From positions 2,666,001-2,730,000 of the forward strand of contig JAITYX010000032.1 in assembly GCA_021018815.1 (NCBI GenBank): 64,000 bases of DNA, given 5' to 3'. Source of the stretch: Talinum fruticosum. Lineage: Eukaryota > Streptophyta > Magnoliopsida > Caryophyllales > Talinaceae. The translations under genes and the position numbers were made by a program. Positions 49,501 to 61,856 of the stretch are shown here, one piece after another. The notes below the pieces were generated by a model. The model was given only the letters and a program-made list of their open reading frames with translations, was not told the DNA's origin and ran no database searches. Position 1 is the first letter of the stretch. Each line of letters begins with the position of its first letter.

Positions 49501-50976
49501 GGTTAACTAGTATGCAGAAATGCCCCTGCCCCTCTTTTTAATAGCACGTAAATTCAAACAGTGCATTATTACATAGGTAGGTCTCAATTTTTTCATTTTT
49601 TTTAATCTTTTGGTATGAGGGAACTAGAAAGGTAGATGTGAGTTGGATTTGAACTTTCAGAGACCAAACCTATTAAATTATCAGACATCTATAGTGGAAT
49701 ATAACACTTAAATCATAAATCAATATCAGTGCCTCCGGATGTTGAAAAGGTACAGGCCAATGCCCAAAAGAATTGGCAAAGTGAAGTAACATGAAAATGG
49801 TATAATACAAGTAGGACGTCGTTTGATTCTTTTAGTTTATTTGTAATTATAAGTTAGTTATGAGTTGAACGTACATGGGTGACATCCCCTTGGTGTCTTA
49901 TTTATACAATTTTTTTGACTACTTATCAAAAAAAGAAAAAATTTATGAGTAGAAGTTTGGATTTGAATTGGCGGAAACGAACCCCCTTTGGCAAAATTTT
50001 TATGATAGATTTTCTTTCTTTTTTCTCCTGTCAATTGCAAATTTGTGTGGTATTTCTTGGTCACCTAGAGACCTAGCCATATTTGATGATGAGTAGCTAA
50101 CCAATCTCAATAAGACATGCAAGTCATAACTTTTTTGATATCATGTCCTACATTGAGAATCACTCAGAACTATTATGGGCTTGTGAACCCTTAAAATATC
50201 AGTAGTTCCATAATGTTCAATTTTTAAGCCTGCCAATTCAAGTAAGCCATGAAAAGGGCTTGAAGCTCAAAACTTATGTATCATAGCAGGGTGTGCTGAA
50301 TAATCACATCATGAACAGAGCAGTAACGAATGCAATCATTGTGTTCTGAAAGCCCCTCCCTTCCAACCTATTTTCCAGGATAAGAAAATGTGCAAATTGA
50401 TTGAGGTTTTAACTGCAGGTAGAAGACATGCTAAAGAGAAGTTTTGCTGAATTTCATGCTCAGAAGAATCTTCCTGAAAAGCAAAAACTTCTCATGCTGA
50501 AGCTTGCGCAGCCTACAAAAGCAATAGAGTATGCCCCCCAACAAAAGAAAAAGGGAAGAAAATATTCTGTTTTTTTTTTATAAAAAAGCTGACTCTTAGC
50601 TGTTGACTTGCTTTCACTCGAAAAATTCTGCACATATGTTTGCTGCGTTGTTTGAAACTTCTTGTGTAGGATGCATGCTGCAAATCATTTAATGGAACAG
50701 TTCTTGCTTGGATGACTGGAAGCCAGTCCTTTTGTGTCCTAATGTTATGAGGGATCTTAGACTTTGTCTTAGGGTCGCAATGTAGGCATTAGTTTTCCTT
50801 TATCAAAACTGACAAAATTAAGAAACCTAATGGACTGGAAAGGAAATTAATTGAACTGATACCTTAGTTGGTGGCAATGAAAATATCTACCCACATTTCT
50901 AGTTCATGAGTTTGTCTGTATCGATAGGAAACATGTTCTATAATACAAACTCCAGTTAAAAGATTTGTATTACCAT

Positions 50977-51048
<72 letters not shown>

Positions 51049-54000
51049 CAAACATTGCAACTTTTCGGAAGTGTGGTAGTGGGCAGAAATGTGCCAAACT
51101 ATTAATTTGGGTGAACTTATTCGGAGACGAACTACGATAACTACTTTTGTTTTCTCCTAATTGAGTCTTCACTGGATTTTTAGTTAGTTATTTTCAAGAT
51201 CATGGTTCTAGAGTGAAAATGCTTACATGAATTTCGTGGAACTAGCCTCTCTGCATGTCAGAGATAAATTTGCTAAAAGCTCCACCCCTCGACCCCTTTA
51301 GCTGGATCCACAATGGGATTGTGTAGTGTCTGTGTGTGTATGCATGGATGCACTTGAAGTGAAATGCTTTTGGTTTCTTGTAGATGCATAAAGGGGGAAC
51401 CATCAATTGAGGAGTATTATGAAATGTATGTCGAGGCTGAGAAATATTTAAACCAGATAACAGAGGGCATCATGCAGTCCCATGTTGCGCAACAATTTCT
51501 CGTCCCCGGGAGAGTGGTAGTAGTTAAATCTCAATCGGTGAGTTCATATTAGAAAAAATAACTTTCAATATCTGGTCAAGGCTGTCCCTGGAGCTTCTGC
51601 AAATTGTGTTCCTGGGATTTTATCATTTCTGTCACAGCTCTGGAGTATTAGTTAATGTTTCATTTTCTGCCTGCCAGTTTTATTGTTATTTTCCAGATAT
51701 ATGATCACTTCAAGTCGTCAACACCCCCCAAATTAATATTGTCATCTGTGATTTGGACTTTGGATTGTCTGGTTTGACCTCTTGATTGAATCAGTTTGTT
51801 CATTGTTGTTTGATATACTCCAAAATTTTAGTAGACCAAATTTTTAGTGGTATGGAACTCTAGAACTTTTAGAAGGAGCTCTAAAATTAGTAGACTAGCC
51901 TTGAAATTTGTACATGAATCGCCATAATTTTGTAATGTGAAAAAATTGTAGACGAGCCTTAAAATCTGCAAAGCCTTGAATCTTTTAGTGAAACTCTAGA
52001 ATCTTAGTGGAGATTCAAAATTTTTGCTGAAGGTTTCATAGAAGGTTTACTAAGAAATAATAAAATGAAGCGAATAGAGCGAATATATCAGTGGATTTAA
52101 ACAACTGATTCTTTGGCCTTAGAAGCTACCATTGTAGTGATGGGAGATTGGGAGTAGGTGTGCATTGGTGCTATCTCCCTCATATTGTAGCTCAGTGCGA
52201 CTTTCCTGCCTTGTAGATGACATGATGAGGCCTTTGTGGAGTCAGGAGCACTGATATTTATTCAGCCCTCAAAGACATTACTGGGGGTTGAATTTGGAGA
52301 TGTTGATGACCTGCTAGTATAAGGTTAAATTTGACCTGTCGTAGTATCCTTGATGTGGTTTTCCCTAGCTTTAATATATAATCCCAAATTTTCATGCAAC
52401 ATCATGAACTTTGCAGCCCTTTGAATGACATCCTGGTCCTGGCTGACTTGGTCACTTTTCTTCTCCACCCATCATGTACAGTCACAGGATCATTTACTTG
52501 GGGTGGTGGTGAAGGCACCTTCTGCAAGTGTGAAAAAGTACATCATTTTAGTGGTTAAGCCAGATTTACCTCCAACAGCACAATCGCCTTCAGACAGTGG
52601 TGCTGTCCTTGAGAAAGGGGCTAAAAGATCTGAAGAAGGCTACTTTGTCTTGCCCAAGGGGAGACGTGGTATGGATGATGAATATTATTCTCCCGTCACT
52701 GCTCGCAAGGGATCTGGTGTAATCAACATAAACTTTCCTTACAGTGGGGTTGCTTCTGGTATTAATTATGAGGTCAGAGAAGTGGAGAATAAAGAGTTTC
52801 TTTGTATCTGCAATCGCAAGATAAAGATTGATCAAGTTCGGCTTCTTGAAGATGTCAGCACTGCTGCCTATTCAAAGACTGTCCAGCAGCTTATGGACCT
52901 GAAATCTGATGGCAGTAAATATCCTTCAGCTTTGGATCCTCTTAAGGGTATGTGTACCCTTTCTCTGTAACGACTAACATATAAGACATTTGGTGTTCAT
53001 GAACTCTTGTATGACATATGGACATTTTTGGAAATTTGTTCTCCATTAAAAACGGCAAAAAGAATATATTATATCTTCACAGTCTCCCTACCGAACATGG
53101 AATGAAGATAAGACATAAGAAAACAGAGCACAAAGTAAGAGCAAACACAACTGTGATTTTGACACTGATTGTACTGAATTATTATTCAGATCTGAAACTG
53201 AAAGATGTGAATCTTGTGGAAGCATACAAGAAGTGGAACAGCTTGTTGCAAAAAATGGCAGAGAACAAGTGTCATGGATGTATTAAGTTGGATGAGCATA
53301 TGAAGTTAGCCAAAGAGATTTTCAAGCATAAACAAGAAGTCCATGACTTGCAGTTTCAAATGTCTGATGAAGCACTTAAACAGATGCCAGACTTTCAAGG
53401 GCGGGTGAGAGAATTATCTATGAAATACTTTAGTATGGTTCAAATAAGTATACTGTTCCTCATGAATTATTCTCTCTGCATATACAGATAGATGTTCTGA
53501 AGGCAATTGGCTGCATAGATGATGACCTAGTTGTTCAGATCAAAGGCCGTGTTGCTTGTGAGATGAACTCAGGAGAGGAGTTGATATGCACTGAGTGTTT
53601 GTTTGAGAACCAGTTGGAGGAATTGGAACCAGAAGAAGCAGTTGCATTAATGTCTGCATTTGTATTTCAGCAGAAGAATGCTTCTGAGCCTTCTCTCACC
53701 CCAAAGCTATCTGCTGCTGTGCGGAGGTTAATGAATGCTTTATTTTCTTCTCTCATGTCTGCTTCTCTTTTGTAGATATCATTTTTGGTGTCTGTTAAGT
53801 ACTACTGATTTTGCTGTCATTTGGAACTATTTTGACCACCTCCTGTCGCACACTCATGAACTCCTGAACACTTTATACAACCCCCCAAAACAAAAAAAAA
53901 AAGGGAAACGAAAATAAGGACACCCTTCTTTCTCCCTGACTTTCTGTTTCACCCCCTACCTTAGCACCTTGATTAACCAGTAAATTAGTGGTGGAGGATG

Positions 54001-55037
54001 GGTTTGCAAGTGGCAACTGCCAACAGGTATTTGATTCTTGTGCCTTCTACAGCCACAGGAGACCGTTGCTCCATCATTTTTTCCATCCAGACCATGCATG
54101 TCCTGTCGTTTCCTGGAATCATTGAAAGCTCCCAATTAATCATTGCCGGTTTAAGGATTCTGACATTTGGACAAACATAAGACCATATATTCCATGTTTT
54201 TTTATGGCAGTGACAAGGGAAAGGGAGACAGTGCCGGGAAATGTGATTTAGGGTGATGGCTTGATAAGATATGATTTCATTTGCGGGCGAAGGATGGGGA
54301 AGGGGGTGGGATTCTGAGGTTGTAAAGTCCGAGAACATTGACGGAGGGGACCGTATGTTGAAGAAAGGGACGAGACTCAGTCCTGTGGGAGCGGCATTTA
54401 GCATTAGTGATGAATGGTGTTGGATTTGGTTGATAGAGAGAGGCTTTAGAATCCCAGTTCGACTTCGTCAATTTTTATACAGAACCTAAGCAATGATGAT
54501 ATGTTGAGACTGATGATTGATTATATCTTCTCATATCCTAATGTGATCCTTACAGAGTTCAAGTCTAATCTTGGTCTCCCACCCCCCCAAAAAAATTTTT
54601 ACCACCTTGTAGGTTGTATGATACAGCCATCAGACTTGGGCAGCTGCAGGCTAGTTATAACGTCTCTATAGATCCTGAGGAGTATGCTCAAGAAAATCTT
54701 AAGTTTGGTCTTGTTGAAGTGGTTTATGAATGGGCAAAGGTAGCTCTCCTCTGCTAGTAACCTCCACCCTAGTCCTCTTATTTACATAAATTGGTTGGTC
54801 ATGCTTTTAAGCATCTTGTGGCAGGGCACCGAGTTTGCTGATATCTGTGAGCTGACTGATGTTCCTGAAGGCTTAATTGTGAGAACCATAGTCCGTCTCG
54901 ATGAAACATGTCGAGAATTCAGAAATGCAGCAGCTATTATGGGAAACTCAGCATTGTACAAGAAGATGGAAGCTGCCTCAAATGCAATAAAACGTGATAT
55001 TGTTTTTGCCGCAAGCTTGTACATCACTGGAGTATGA
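28598..55037 (+). CDS. SKI2: SKI2 / DExH11 RNA helicase of the cytoplasmic SKI complex (one frameshift in exon 12)
   Basis: Twenty-three coding exons: 28598-28732, 31557-31811, 32007-32267, 33817-33885, 34132-34210, 35582-35772, 35891-35998, 37121-37222, 37426-37626, 37764-37874, 40802-40869, 41049-41432, 47538-47693, 47775-47885, 48097-48150, 49115-49372, 50419-50528, 51384-51537, 52482-52947, 53190-53404, 53488-53726, 54613-54739, 54825-55037. About 1355 residues, close to Arabidopsis SKI2. With SKI3 and SKI8 it feeds mRNA 3'-5' into the cytosolic exosome. Seen: plant SKI2 N-terminus ([29 protein letters not shown]), Walker A AHTSAGKT (381-388), DEVH (471-474), SAT (502-504), a Ser/Gly/His-rich linker (exon 12), [31 protein letters not shown], arch/KOW region (exons 18-19) and DSHCT C-terminus ending AASLYITGV. 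Exon 12 is one base short at the G run 41326-41330: TAG at 41359-41361 truncates at about 630 residues, yet exons 13-23 stay perfect, suggesting an assembly error. Confidence 0.95.
29020..30730 (-). mobile_element. L1-type LINE relic in SKI2 intron 1
   Basis: Minus-strand pieces occur in the right order. About 30430-30250 gives [20 protein letters not shown] and, after frame breaks, [20 protein letters not shown], the reverse transcriptase core (RGRHxxDNxxxxHEL; KxDIxKAFDSV). About 29900-29750 gives [14 protein letters not shown]…RYLGVF (KSxxFFxG…YLGxP). About 29320-29030 gives [20 protein letters not shown], the zf-RVT block. Many stops and frameshifts show it is old. It accounts for most of the 2.8-kb intron and lies antisense to the host gene. 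Confidence 0.8.
32450..33400 (-). mobile_element. L1-type LINE relic in SKI2 intron 3
   Basis: The minus strand reads [20 protein letters not shown] then FSLMGV…[20 protein letters not shown]. This matches the zf-RVT and C-terminal region of plant LINEs (DHLLLHC…ALW…FGV…WKxIPxCIxWxIWxERNxRxF). One frame over, [20 protein letters not shown] continues the zinc-finger region upstream. Frame breaks and stops show it is dead. Confidence 0.75.
35999..37120. other. SKI2 intron 7
   Basis: 1.1 kb of intron between the linker exon and the Walker A exon. No transposon or RNA gene recognised. The 1.4-kb intron 5 (34211-35581) likewise shows nothing beyond simple AT-rich sequence. Confidence 0.4.
37875..40801. 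other. SKI2 intron 10, 2.9 kb
   Basis: It contains a LINE 3'-tail-like stretch (38750-38880) and poly-T and G-rich runs near 39950-39978. The remainder shows no recognisable protein or RNA. Confidence 0.4.
38750..38880 (+). mobile_element. LINE 3'-end-like sequence in SKI2 intron 10
   Basis: TTTTGGATGTACATAGTCCT, then TTTGTAGTATGCTTGCTCTG and CATCCACCC. This is nearly the same as the short inserted tail at 56558-56606 (TTTTGGTTGTATATAGTCCT…GCTTTGCATCCATCC). The first part is itself duplicated (GATGTACATAGTCCTTTTGT at about 38757 and 38793). Shared tails at unlinked sites indicate one LINE family. The borders of this copy were not found. Confidence 0.55.
42100..43510 (-). mobile_element. RTE-type LINE relic in SKI2 intron 12
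   Basis: Minus-strand fragments occur in order from high to low coordinate: [33 protein letters not shown]…WQLYFYNLF (43470-43300), WGKS…PLYKN-like and [10 protein letters not shown] (43080-42970), [23 protein letters not shown] (about 42830-42760), [17 protein letters not shown] (about 42230-42170). This is the domain order of plant RTE-clade LINEs (reverse transcriptase with Y.DLEKAYDRVPREVLW, then the LLYGxECWxxKxxH block). It is interrupted by stops and is old. Confidence 0.8.
44450..47290 (+). mobile_element. L1-type LINE (outer element) in SKI2 intron 12
   Basis: In shifting plus-strand frames, 44900-45300 gives SVKSY, then [24 protein letters not shown] and [16 protein letters not shown]. 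This is the zf-RVT region of a plant LINE. The element is split by a second LINE at 45636-47061. It resumes at 47077 and ends with CCCTTGGTCTCC…TTTATACAACTTTTGACTAC and an A-rich (AAAT)n tail at 47257-47280. The same 3' tail is found in the mini-insert at 49866-49942. The 5' limit is uncertain. Confidence 0.7.
45636..47061 (+). mobile_element. L1-type LINE nested in another LINE, with 15-bp target-site duplication
   Basis: Bounded by AAATTTCAAGCTCTA at 45621-45635 and again at 47062-47076. It encodes, with breaks, [40 protein letters not shown] (reverse transcriptase with the active-site FADD changed to FACD), [20 protein letters not shown] and [12 protein letters not shown], then [21 protein letters not shown]. 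It ends [16 protein letters not shown]…[12 protein letters not shown] at about 46971, followed by an A-rich tail. The 5' part of the LINE (ORF1, endonuclease, N-terminal RT) is absent, as in typical 5'-truncated insertions. Confidence 0.85.
49866..49942 (+). mobile_element. 77-bp LINE 3' tail in SKI2 intron 16, 8-bp target-site duplication
   Basis: TTATGAGT at 49858-49865 and 49943-49950 brackets CATGGGTGACATCCCCTTGG…TTTATACAATTTTTTTGACTAC followed by an A-rich tail. The sequence matches the 3' end of the LINE at 47205-47260. It is an extremely 5'-truncated insertion. Confidence 0.8.
50975..51043. repeat. Compound (CT)n-(CTAT)n-(AT)n microsatellite in SKI2 intron 17
   Basis: A CT run passes into CTAT tetranucleotides and then AT dinucleotides. 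Confidence 0.95.
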
Positions 55038-55679
55038 CTCCATCATCGCATGAGGTATGCTTTGCTGACCCTCCATAGGTGACATTCAGGAAATTTTCCT
55101 CTTAATTTATGCTAATGATAGTCTTATAAGATTAATCCAGCATAGTTAGATTATGTGGCCACTTATTTTTAGTCATATCATATGTTGGTTGTGAGTGATT
55201 TTGGATCCATTGTAATGAATTGGTGAAATATCTTGTCATTTTTGGGCAAAATAGGATGACTCAACTCCTGGACTCTGTCAACCTCATAATGAGTGCTTCA
55301 GAGGCCTCCCTGTTCATTTTTCTTGAAGTGATTTGATATGCTACTGCCTTGATTGAATTGATTGGCTTTGGAGTGTTATTATCCACAATGTGAAACAGCT
55401 CTCTCCCCTCTGCATTTTATGCAAAGCAGAGACAAACTGAGAGAATGTGAATCATCCTAACCTATATTTTGGTCGTATGCCCTTAGTGCGGTGTGTGTGT
55501 AATCAGTCCTATGAATAGCAAGGGTTCTACAGTTCTCAATTTTTGAATGATGACCTTGTCATTCTTACTTTTCGTTTGATTTATAGGATACTGTAAGTAA
55601 GAAACTTTCTCATTTTCTATAAAATTGTAAATTCAATCGAAAATTCGAGTTTCCAACATTTCAGTTTTATTTGGAGTTC
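55038..55679. other. SKI2 3' UTR and downstream spacer
   Basis: Starts with the SKI2 3' UTR. A possible 3'-UTR splice donor (GAG before GTATGC) lies at about 55054. No other feature. Confidence 0.4.
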
Positions 55680-55922
55680 TTGCTCAAAAATATCACTAAA
55701 ATTTTTCAAATTTGTCAAAATCTCATTTTATTTATTTATTTTTCATTATGCCACTGAACTTGTTTAAAAACAAAAAAATACACTAAACTTTCCAAAACAT
55801 TTGAAATTTCCACCGCCTTAATGGCTTTTTTAAATATTTTGTCGAGTTTAGTGGCGTTTGTGATGGAAAAAAGTTGTGGCATTTTTTAACATTTGGGAAA
55901 GTTTAGTGGTATTTTTGAGCAA
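55680..55922. mobile_element. Foldback / MITE-like element
   Basis: The left end TTGCTCAAAAATATCACTAA and the complement of the right end TTGCTCAAAAATACCACTAA agree at 19 of the first 20 positions. CCACTAAACTTT-like motifs recur inward on both arms (about 55750, 55779, 55842 and 55901), giving an extended imperfect hairpin with no coding potential. No clear target-site duplication was found, so the superfamily is open. Confidence 0.6.
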
Positions 55923-56528
55923 AAGATTCCTTTTATTTGTCATGACAGTAATTCTTCTAATCTAAAGTTAATATTTCATTACTCAGCACAGAACATAGCT
56001 ATATAGTAACATTTACAAGCAAAAAATACCACCAAAATGCAAGTGTGACCCACTTCTAGGAATTATGAAAGTAATTTAGCTATCTTGCTGGGATATAAAA
56101 TATTGAAATTATTACAATTTTTATAGGTTATAGATTGCATAACTTAATTTATTGTGAGTTATGTAAATCTTTTATAAATATGTAACATCAGTATCATAAT
56201 CATCACAATAATCTAATGTTGGCTATGTAACTTCCTTTTTGATTATTAATATGATCTTTTGTTATACTTTTCGAATGATAGTTCAATCATTTCATTATAT
56301 GGGGTATTCTATTCAACAAGAAATTATACTTTCATTATTATTTGACTTTCTCTATTTCCTATTGTTTGTTGTATGTTTTTATATGACGGCAATGGAGCAA
56401 ATGCCCTATTTAAGGTTTCTATGACGACAAAACATCCTAAAACATATTCGTTATCATAGTAGGAACCTGAATGTATCGCTTACAGCTTTTTACCAAAAAA
56501 CAATCCTGATTTCAATCAGTTGTTCATC
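55923..56528. other. AT-rich intergenic DNA
   Basis: No exon recognised. Confidence 0.4.
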
Positions 56529-56537
56529 AATGTTCCA

Positions 56538-56612
56538 CACATATTCCATCCATCCATTTTGGTTGTATATAGTCCTTTCGTAGGATGCTTGCTTTGCATC
56601 CATCCTCAAAAA
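56538..56612 (+). mobile_element. 75-bp LINE 3' tail with 9-bp target-site duplication
   Basis: AATGTTCCA at 56529-56537 and 56613-56621 brackets TTTTGGTTGTATATAGTCCT…GCTTTGCATCCATCC plus an A run. The tail matches 38789-38845, so both derive from the same LINE family. Confidence 0.8.
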
Positions 56613-56621
56613 AATGTTCCA

Positions 56622-59600
56622 TTCCATATCAGCTCTTTTACTTGCTCATGAGTCTTTGCTTGGCCGTGTACATTGCTCATGGTTTCTATACCTATTACGT
56701 GCGAGTCCGCATGTGTGTATGTGGTGCAGTTAAGAAAAATATGATAGAAGTATTACAAATTTGTTGCCAAGTGCTTAAATGCACATCTAGAGTTGTATAA
56801 TTTGATCCCTTAGAGTCGAAATCCTTGGCTCCATATGTGGTTCTTGCATTGCAACCACTCTACATGACAAAAGCTTATACAATAGTAATAGCCTAAGATC
56901 AACTTCTAGATTATTATTTGAGAATACATGGATAGGTTAAAAATCATACTAATGGTTACAAGGCCTGCCCACCCAAGCAGCAATGAAGAACAGTTACTTG
57001 AGCTGAATTGACAAATAAAATCTGGGATTTAGTCAGTTGTCACTTTTGTTAGGATTGTGAGATACTGAAACTGGTCTGCAACAAAAGCCATTTTGGAACT
57101 GAGAGCATCACGAAATTGAGACTATATGTAAAGAGGCAAATGTAAGGCCTGAATTTCCGCTATCACATGATCATCTGGACATGTATCCAGTCAGGAGCTA
57201 TGCCGTAGAATTTGCCATTGTTATCCTTCATTTGGTAAATCCTGCTCATGAATCCTGTCATAGTATACTCCTCCCCTCCCACTCCATCTCACTCCTCCCC
57301 ACTCTATCCTACTCCTAGAAAAATCCCTCTCCTCACTCCTCCAGGGAAAAATAAAATAAAATCACTTCTTACCACATTCCACTCCAATTTACCAACAAAA
57401 AGACGGGCCCTAAGTAGAGATGCCATAATATATGCCACATCACTAATGGGTATATGATGTTGCTTATCAATACAATTCAAGTCTTTGTGAAGTCTATTAA
57501 TTAGTCCAGACAATCCTTCTCTAATACTATAGTTTTTTTGTTACATATTGCAGGAAAGTAGACATGTATGAGTACCTTATGATTATTTTCAAGCTGTTGA
57601 AACTCAACAAATCCTGGGATGATGTGGCAGCCTCATTTATATCAACATAATCATAAGTACACTTAACTTTTCATCATGGGTTCATGTGGAACTTTGGAGC
57701 TAAACCATCAAGGTATTCCTGGTTCCTTCATTCTAATTTCTTCCACCCTTGCTCAGATGCATATTGCTCCTGTTTGGCCATCTTTCCACCTCTCTCTCTC
57801 GTTTTATGATGCCATGCAAGGCAGAAAGAGGGTATGATCTGAGTACTTACAAATGTGGAAAAAGAAGCAGACTAGAAACTTGGACAATGTTTTTACTTCG
57901 TTTGAAAACTATTTTGGACGAGATATCTCAAAAGTATTTCAGATTGCATTGTCCGATACAAGTTTGGTGGGTGAGCAGCAGTGGTCTTTGCATTGAGATG
58001 ATTTTTAGGTCATTTGCCACAAATTGCCATAGCTCTGCGTGCTAAAGAAACCAATGCATTCAGCAGTGCAGGATTGCTTCTTTCTTTAGATTTTGTGCTC
58101 AATTTTAGTGTAGGATCTAATCTAGCTAGCTCAGGAGCTACAGTGGTAAATTTCTACTCTGTAATTTTGTTTGGAAACTTGGTGTAGTAGTTGATGTCTT
58201 CAGCAAATAGAAATTCGGATCTCTTTATGTAATATTTCCATTTGCTGTACGAGTCTTTGAAAAGAAAAACCGGGCTGCTTTTGTTCGAGCTTCAATACAA
58301 AATTCGCATGAATTTTCCACAGTGGTGGGTTTCTTCACTTTGATGTGAACCTCTCCTCACATTGAAAAGTTTATCTGGAGCTTCGCGATTGATATGAGAT
58401 CTTGTTGTTCAAGAAAAGTGAACCATACAATATGAAATCAGCAAAGCATTATTCGCTTTTGAGAGGCATAACTTGATCATTGATTTATTGATGCATTGGG
58501 AAAATATTATTCTATATTCACAAAATTTATGTCACATTTTGGTCCTATTTAGCAATCAATAAGTGGTTGAGTATTTATATTAGTTGTTTGTATCAACTAT
58601 TTATACTCGCTAATTGCATTAGTTGTTTCTAAAAAGACGTCTGGTGAAATTAGTTGTTCTTAAAAGGTTGTTTGGTAAATTTTCATTTACATGCATAGAG
58701 CTTTATTTCATTATTTTTGTCAGCATAATTTGTGTTTATTATGTATTTATTTTTTTCCTCATATTAATTGTTTATTAGATGATATATAAAGTTGAATTTA
58801 TATCCAACCTAATTTATGCGACAAGCTATATCTTTGTGACTTAGCAATAAAGTTTCTTTTTTATTTAGTGGGTGTTGTATATTTGAAAAAAAATTATTTA
58901 TTTAAAATTTTAGCAGAATTTAACTTAGACATCATGCTATCTAAACTTTTGTACCAAAAAGAGAAGAAGAGAAAGAAACAAATAGAGTTGTGTTCAACAA
59001 CTTAAGTAATTTTGGTGATATTTTGGACATTGTGGTCATTTGTTCAAAGAGTCAAATACATAATAAAACCGAAATATTGAGGGTAATTTTTGATAATTAT
59101 AGAAATGACTAATTATCAAATTTAAGGTGACCTTTATTAAACTAACTTTATTAATTAGTTAAAAAGTTACTCTAAGAAAGTGTTTAGTTACTGTAAAACT
59201 GTGATTAATTAGTCAAAAACTTTGAAAATGTTATCGTTTAAGGGATTTTCCTAACTTCAATACGTTTGGGAAACAATTTCATACAAAAATTTGTGTTGTT
59301 CATTTGATTAGTAAGATTGTTCACACATGCACTTTCACATATATATTAATTTATTCACAATGTAACATGTATTTTTATATAATCATGTGCAATATCTTAT
59401 GTCGAGTCATTTTTAATTTGGGTTGATTTTCTATAATTTGATGTTTATTCTAATAATTTTTTCCAAAAAAGTGATTTTTCCTTAAAAAATTAAAATTAAA
59501 TCCAGATCAACTTAAATTCCAAATCCATTTTACATTAGCTATTCTAAATATCAAATTGAATATAAATTCATATTATTTAATTTAAATTTGACATCACTTT

Positions 59601-59640
59601 TATTATACTAAAAAGTCCACAAAAAAAATGCATTCAATTC
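56622..59640. other. Intergenic DNA upstream of PCNA
   Basis: Three kilobases without a supported gene. Around 57870-58080 short stretches weakly recall a hAT transposase C-terminus but are broken. 58500-59640 is extremely AT-rich. Confidence 0.4.
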
Positions 59641-59666
59641 TGTCACGACCAGTCAGCCTAGACAAG

Positions 59667-59674
59667 GCGGGAAA
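59667..59674 (-). promoter_or_regulatory. E2F-binding site in the PCNA promoter
   Basis: GCGGGAAA on plus is TTTCCCGC on minus, an exact match to the E2F consensus TTTSSCGC that drives S-phase expression of plant PCNA and other replication genes. A second core, TCCCGC, follows at 59696-59701. Both lie 90-120 bp before the TATA box. Confidence 0.8.
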
Positions 59675-59785
59675 TGAAGAGCGAATTCGCAAAAATCCCG
59701 CGAGTAACCCCACCAAAATCTGAAATTTAAAATTTACCCCCCTCTTAATCTCAAATTCAAATTATAACCCCTCCTCCCAAGGACC

Positions 59786-59793
59786 TATATATA
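59786..59793 (+). promoter_or_regulatory. TATA box of PCNA
   Basis: TATATATA, 176 bp before the PCNA start codon and downstream of the E2F sites. Transcription would begin near 59815-59825. Confidence 0.6.
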
Positions 59794-59811
59794 CTTAATC
59801 GGTTTCGGGTA

Positions 59812-59827
59812 TTTCGGGTACCCGAAA
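59812..59827. promoter_or_regulatory. Palindrome near the PCNA transcription start
   Basis: TTTCGGGTACCCGAAA is a perfect 16-bp palindrome, and TTTCGGGTA also occurs once more directly before it (59803-59811). It lies about 20-35 bp after the TATA box, so it could be an initiator-region element or an mRNA-leader hairpin. Confidence 0.5.
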
Positions 59828-59928
59828 CCGACCCGAACCGAAAATTCCCCGTTACTCGTTTCCCCGCTCTCTCTCTCCTTCCCCTCCTCCACCTCCTTCA
59901 GTTTCCCTCCTCTTCCTCTGCCTCCCCC

Positions 59929-59950
59929 AAAACCCTAGCCCTAACCCTAG
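59929..59950 (+). promoter_or_regulatory. Telo-box cluster in the PCNA leader
   Basis: AAAACCCTAGCCCTAACCCTA resembles repeated plant telomere motifs (AAACCCTA). Telo-boxes are common in the 5' regions of plant PCNA and ribosomal protein genes and support expression in cycling cells. Confidence 0.7.

Positions 59951-61856
<1,906 letters not shown>

Noticed and set aside
54813..55037. Separate small gene from an open frame beginning within the SKI2 last intron
   Set aside because: The frame is the last SKI2 exon (DSHCT end) read from an intronic ATG; the acceptor at 54824 and phase fit SKI2 exactly.
57749..58080. Possible hAT transposase C-terminus (WWVSSS…LPQIAIALRAKETNAF)
   Set aside because: Needs a frameshift, lacks the conserved core beyond a few residues and has no terminal repeats. 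Similarity is too weak to call.
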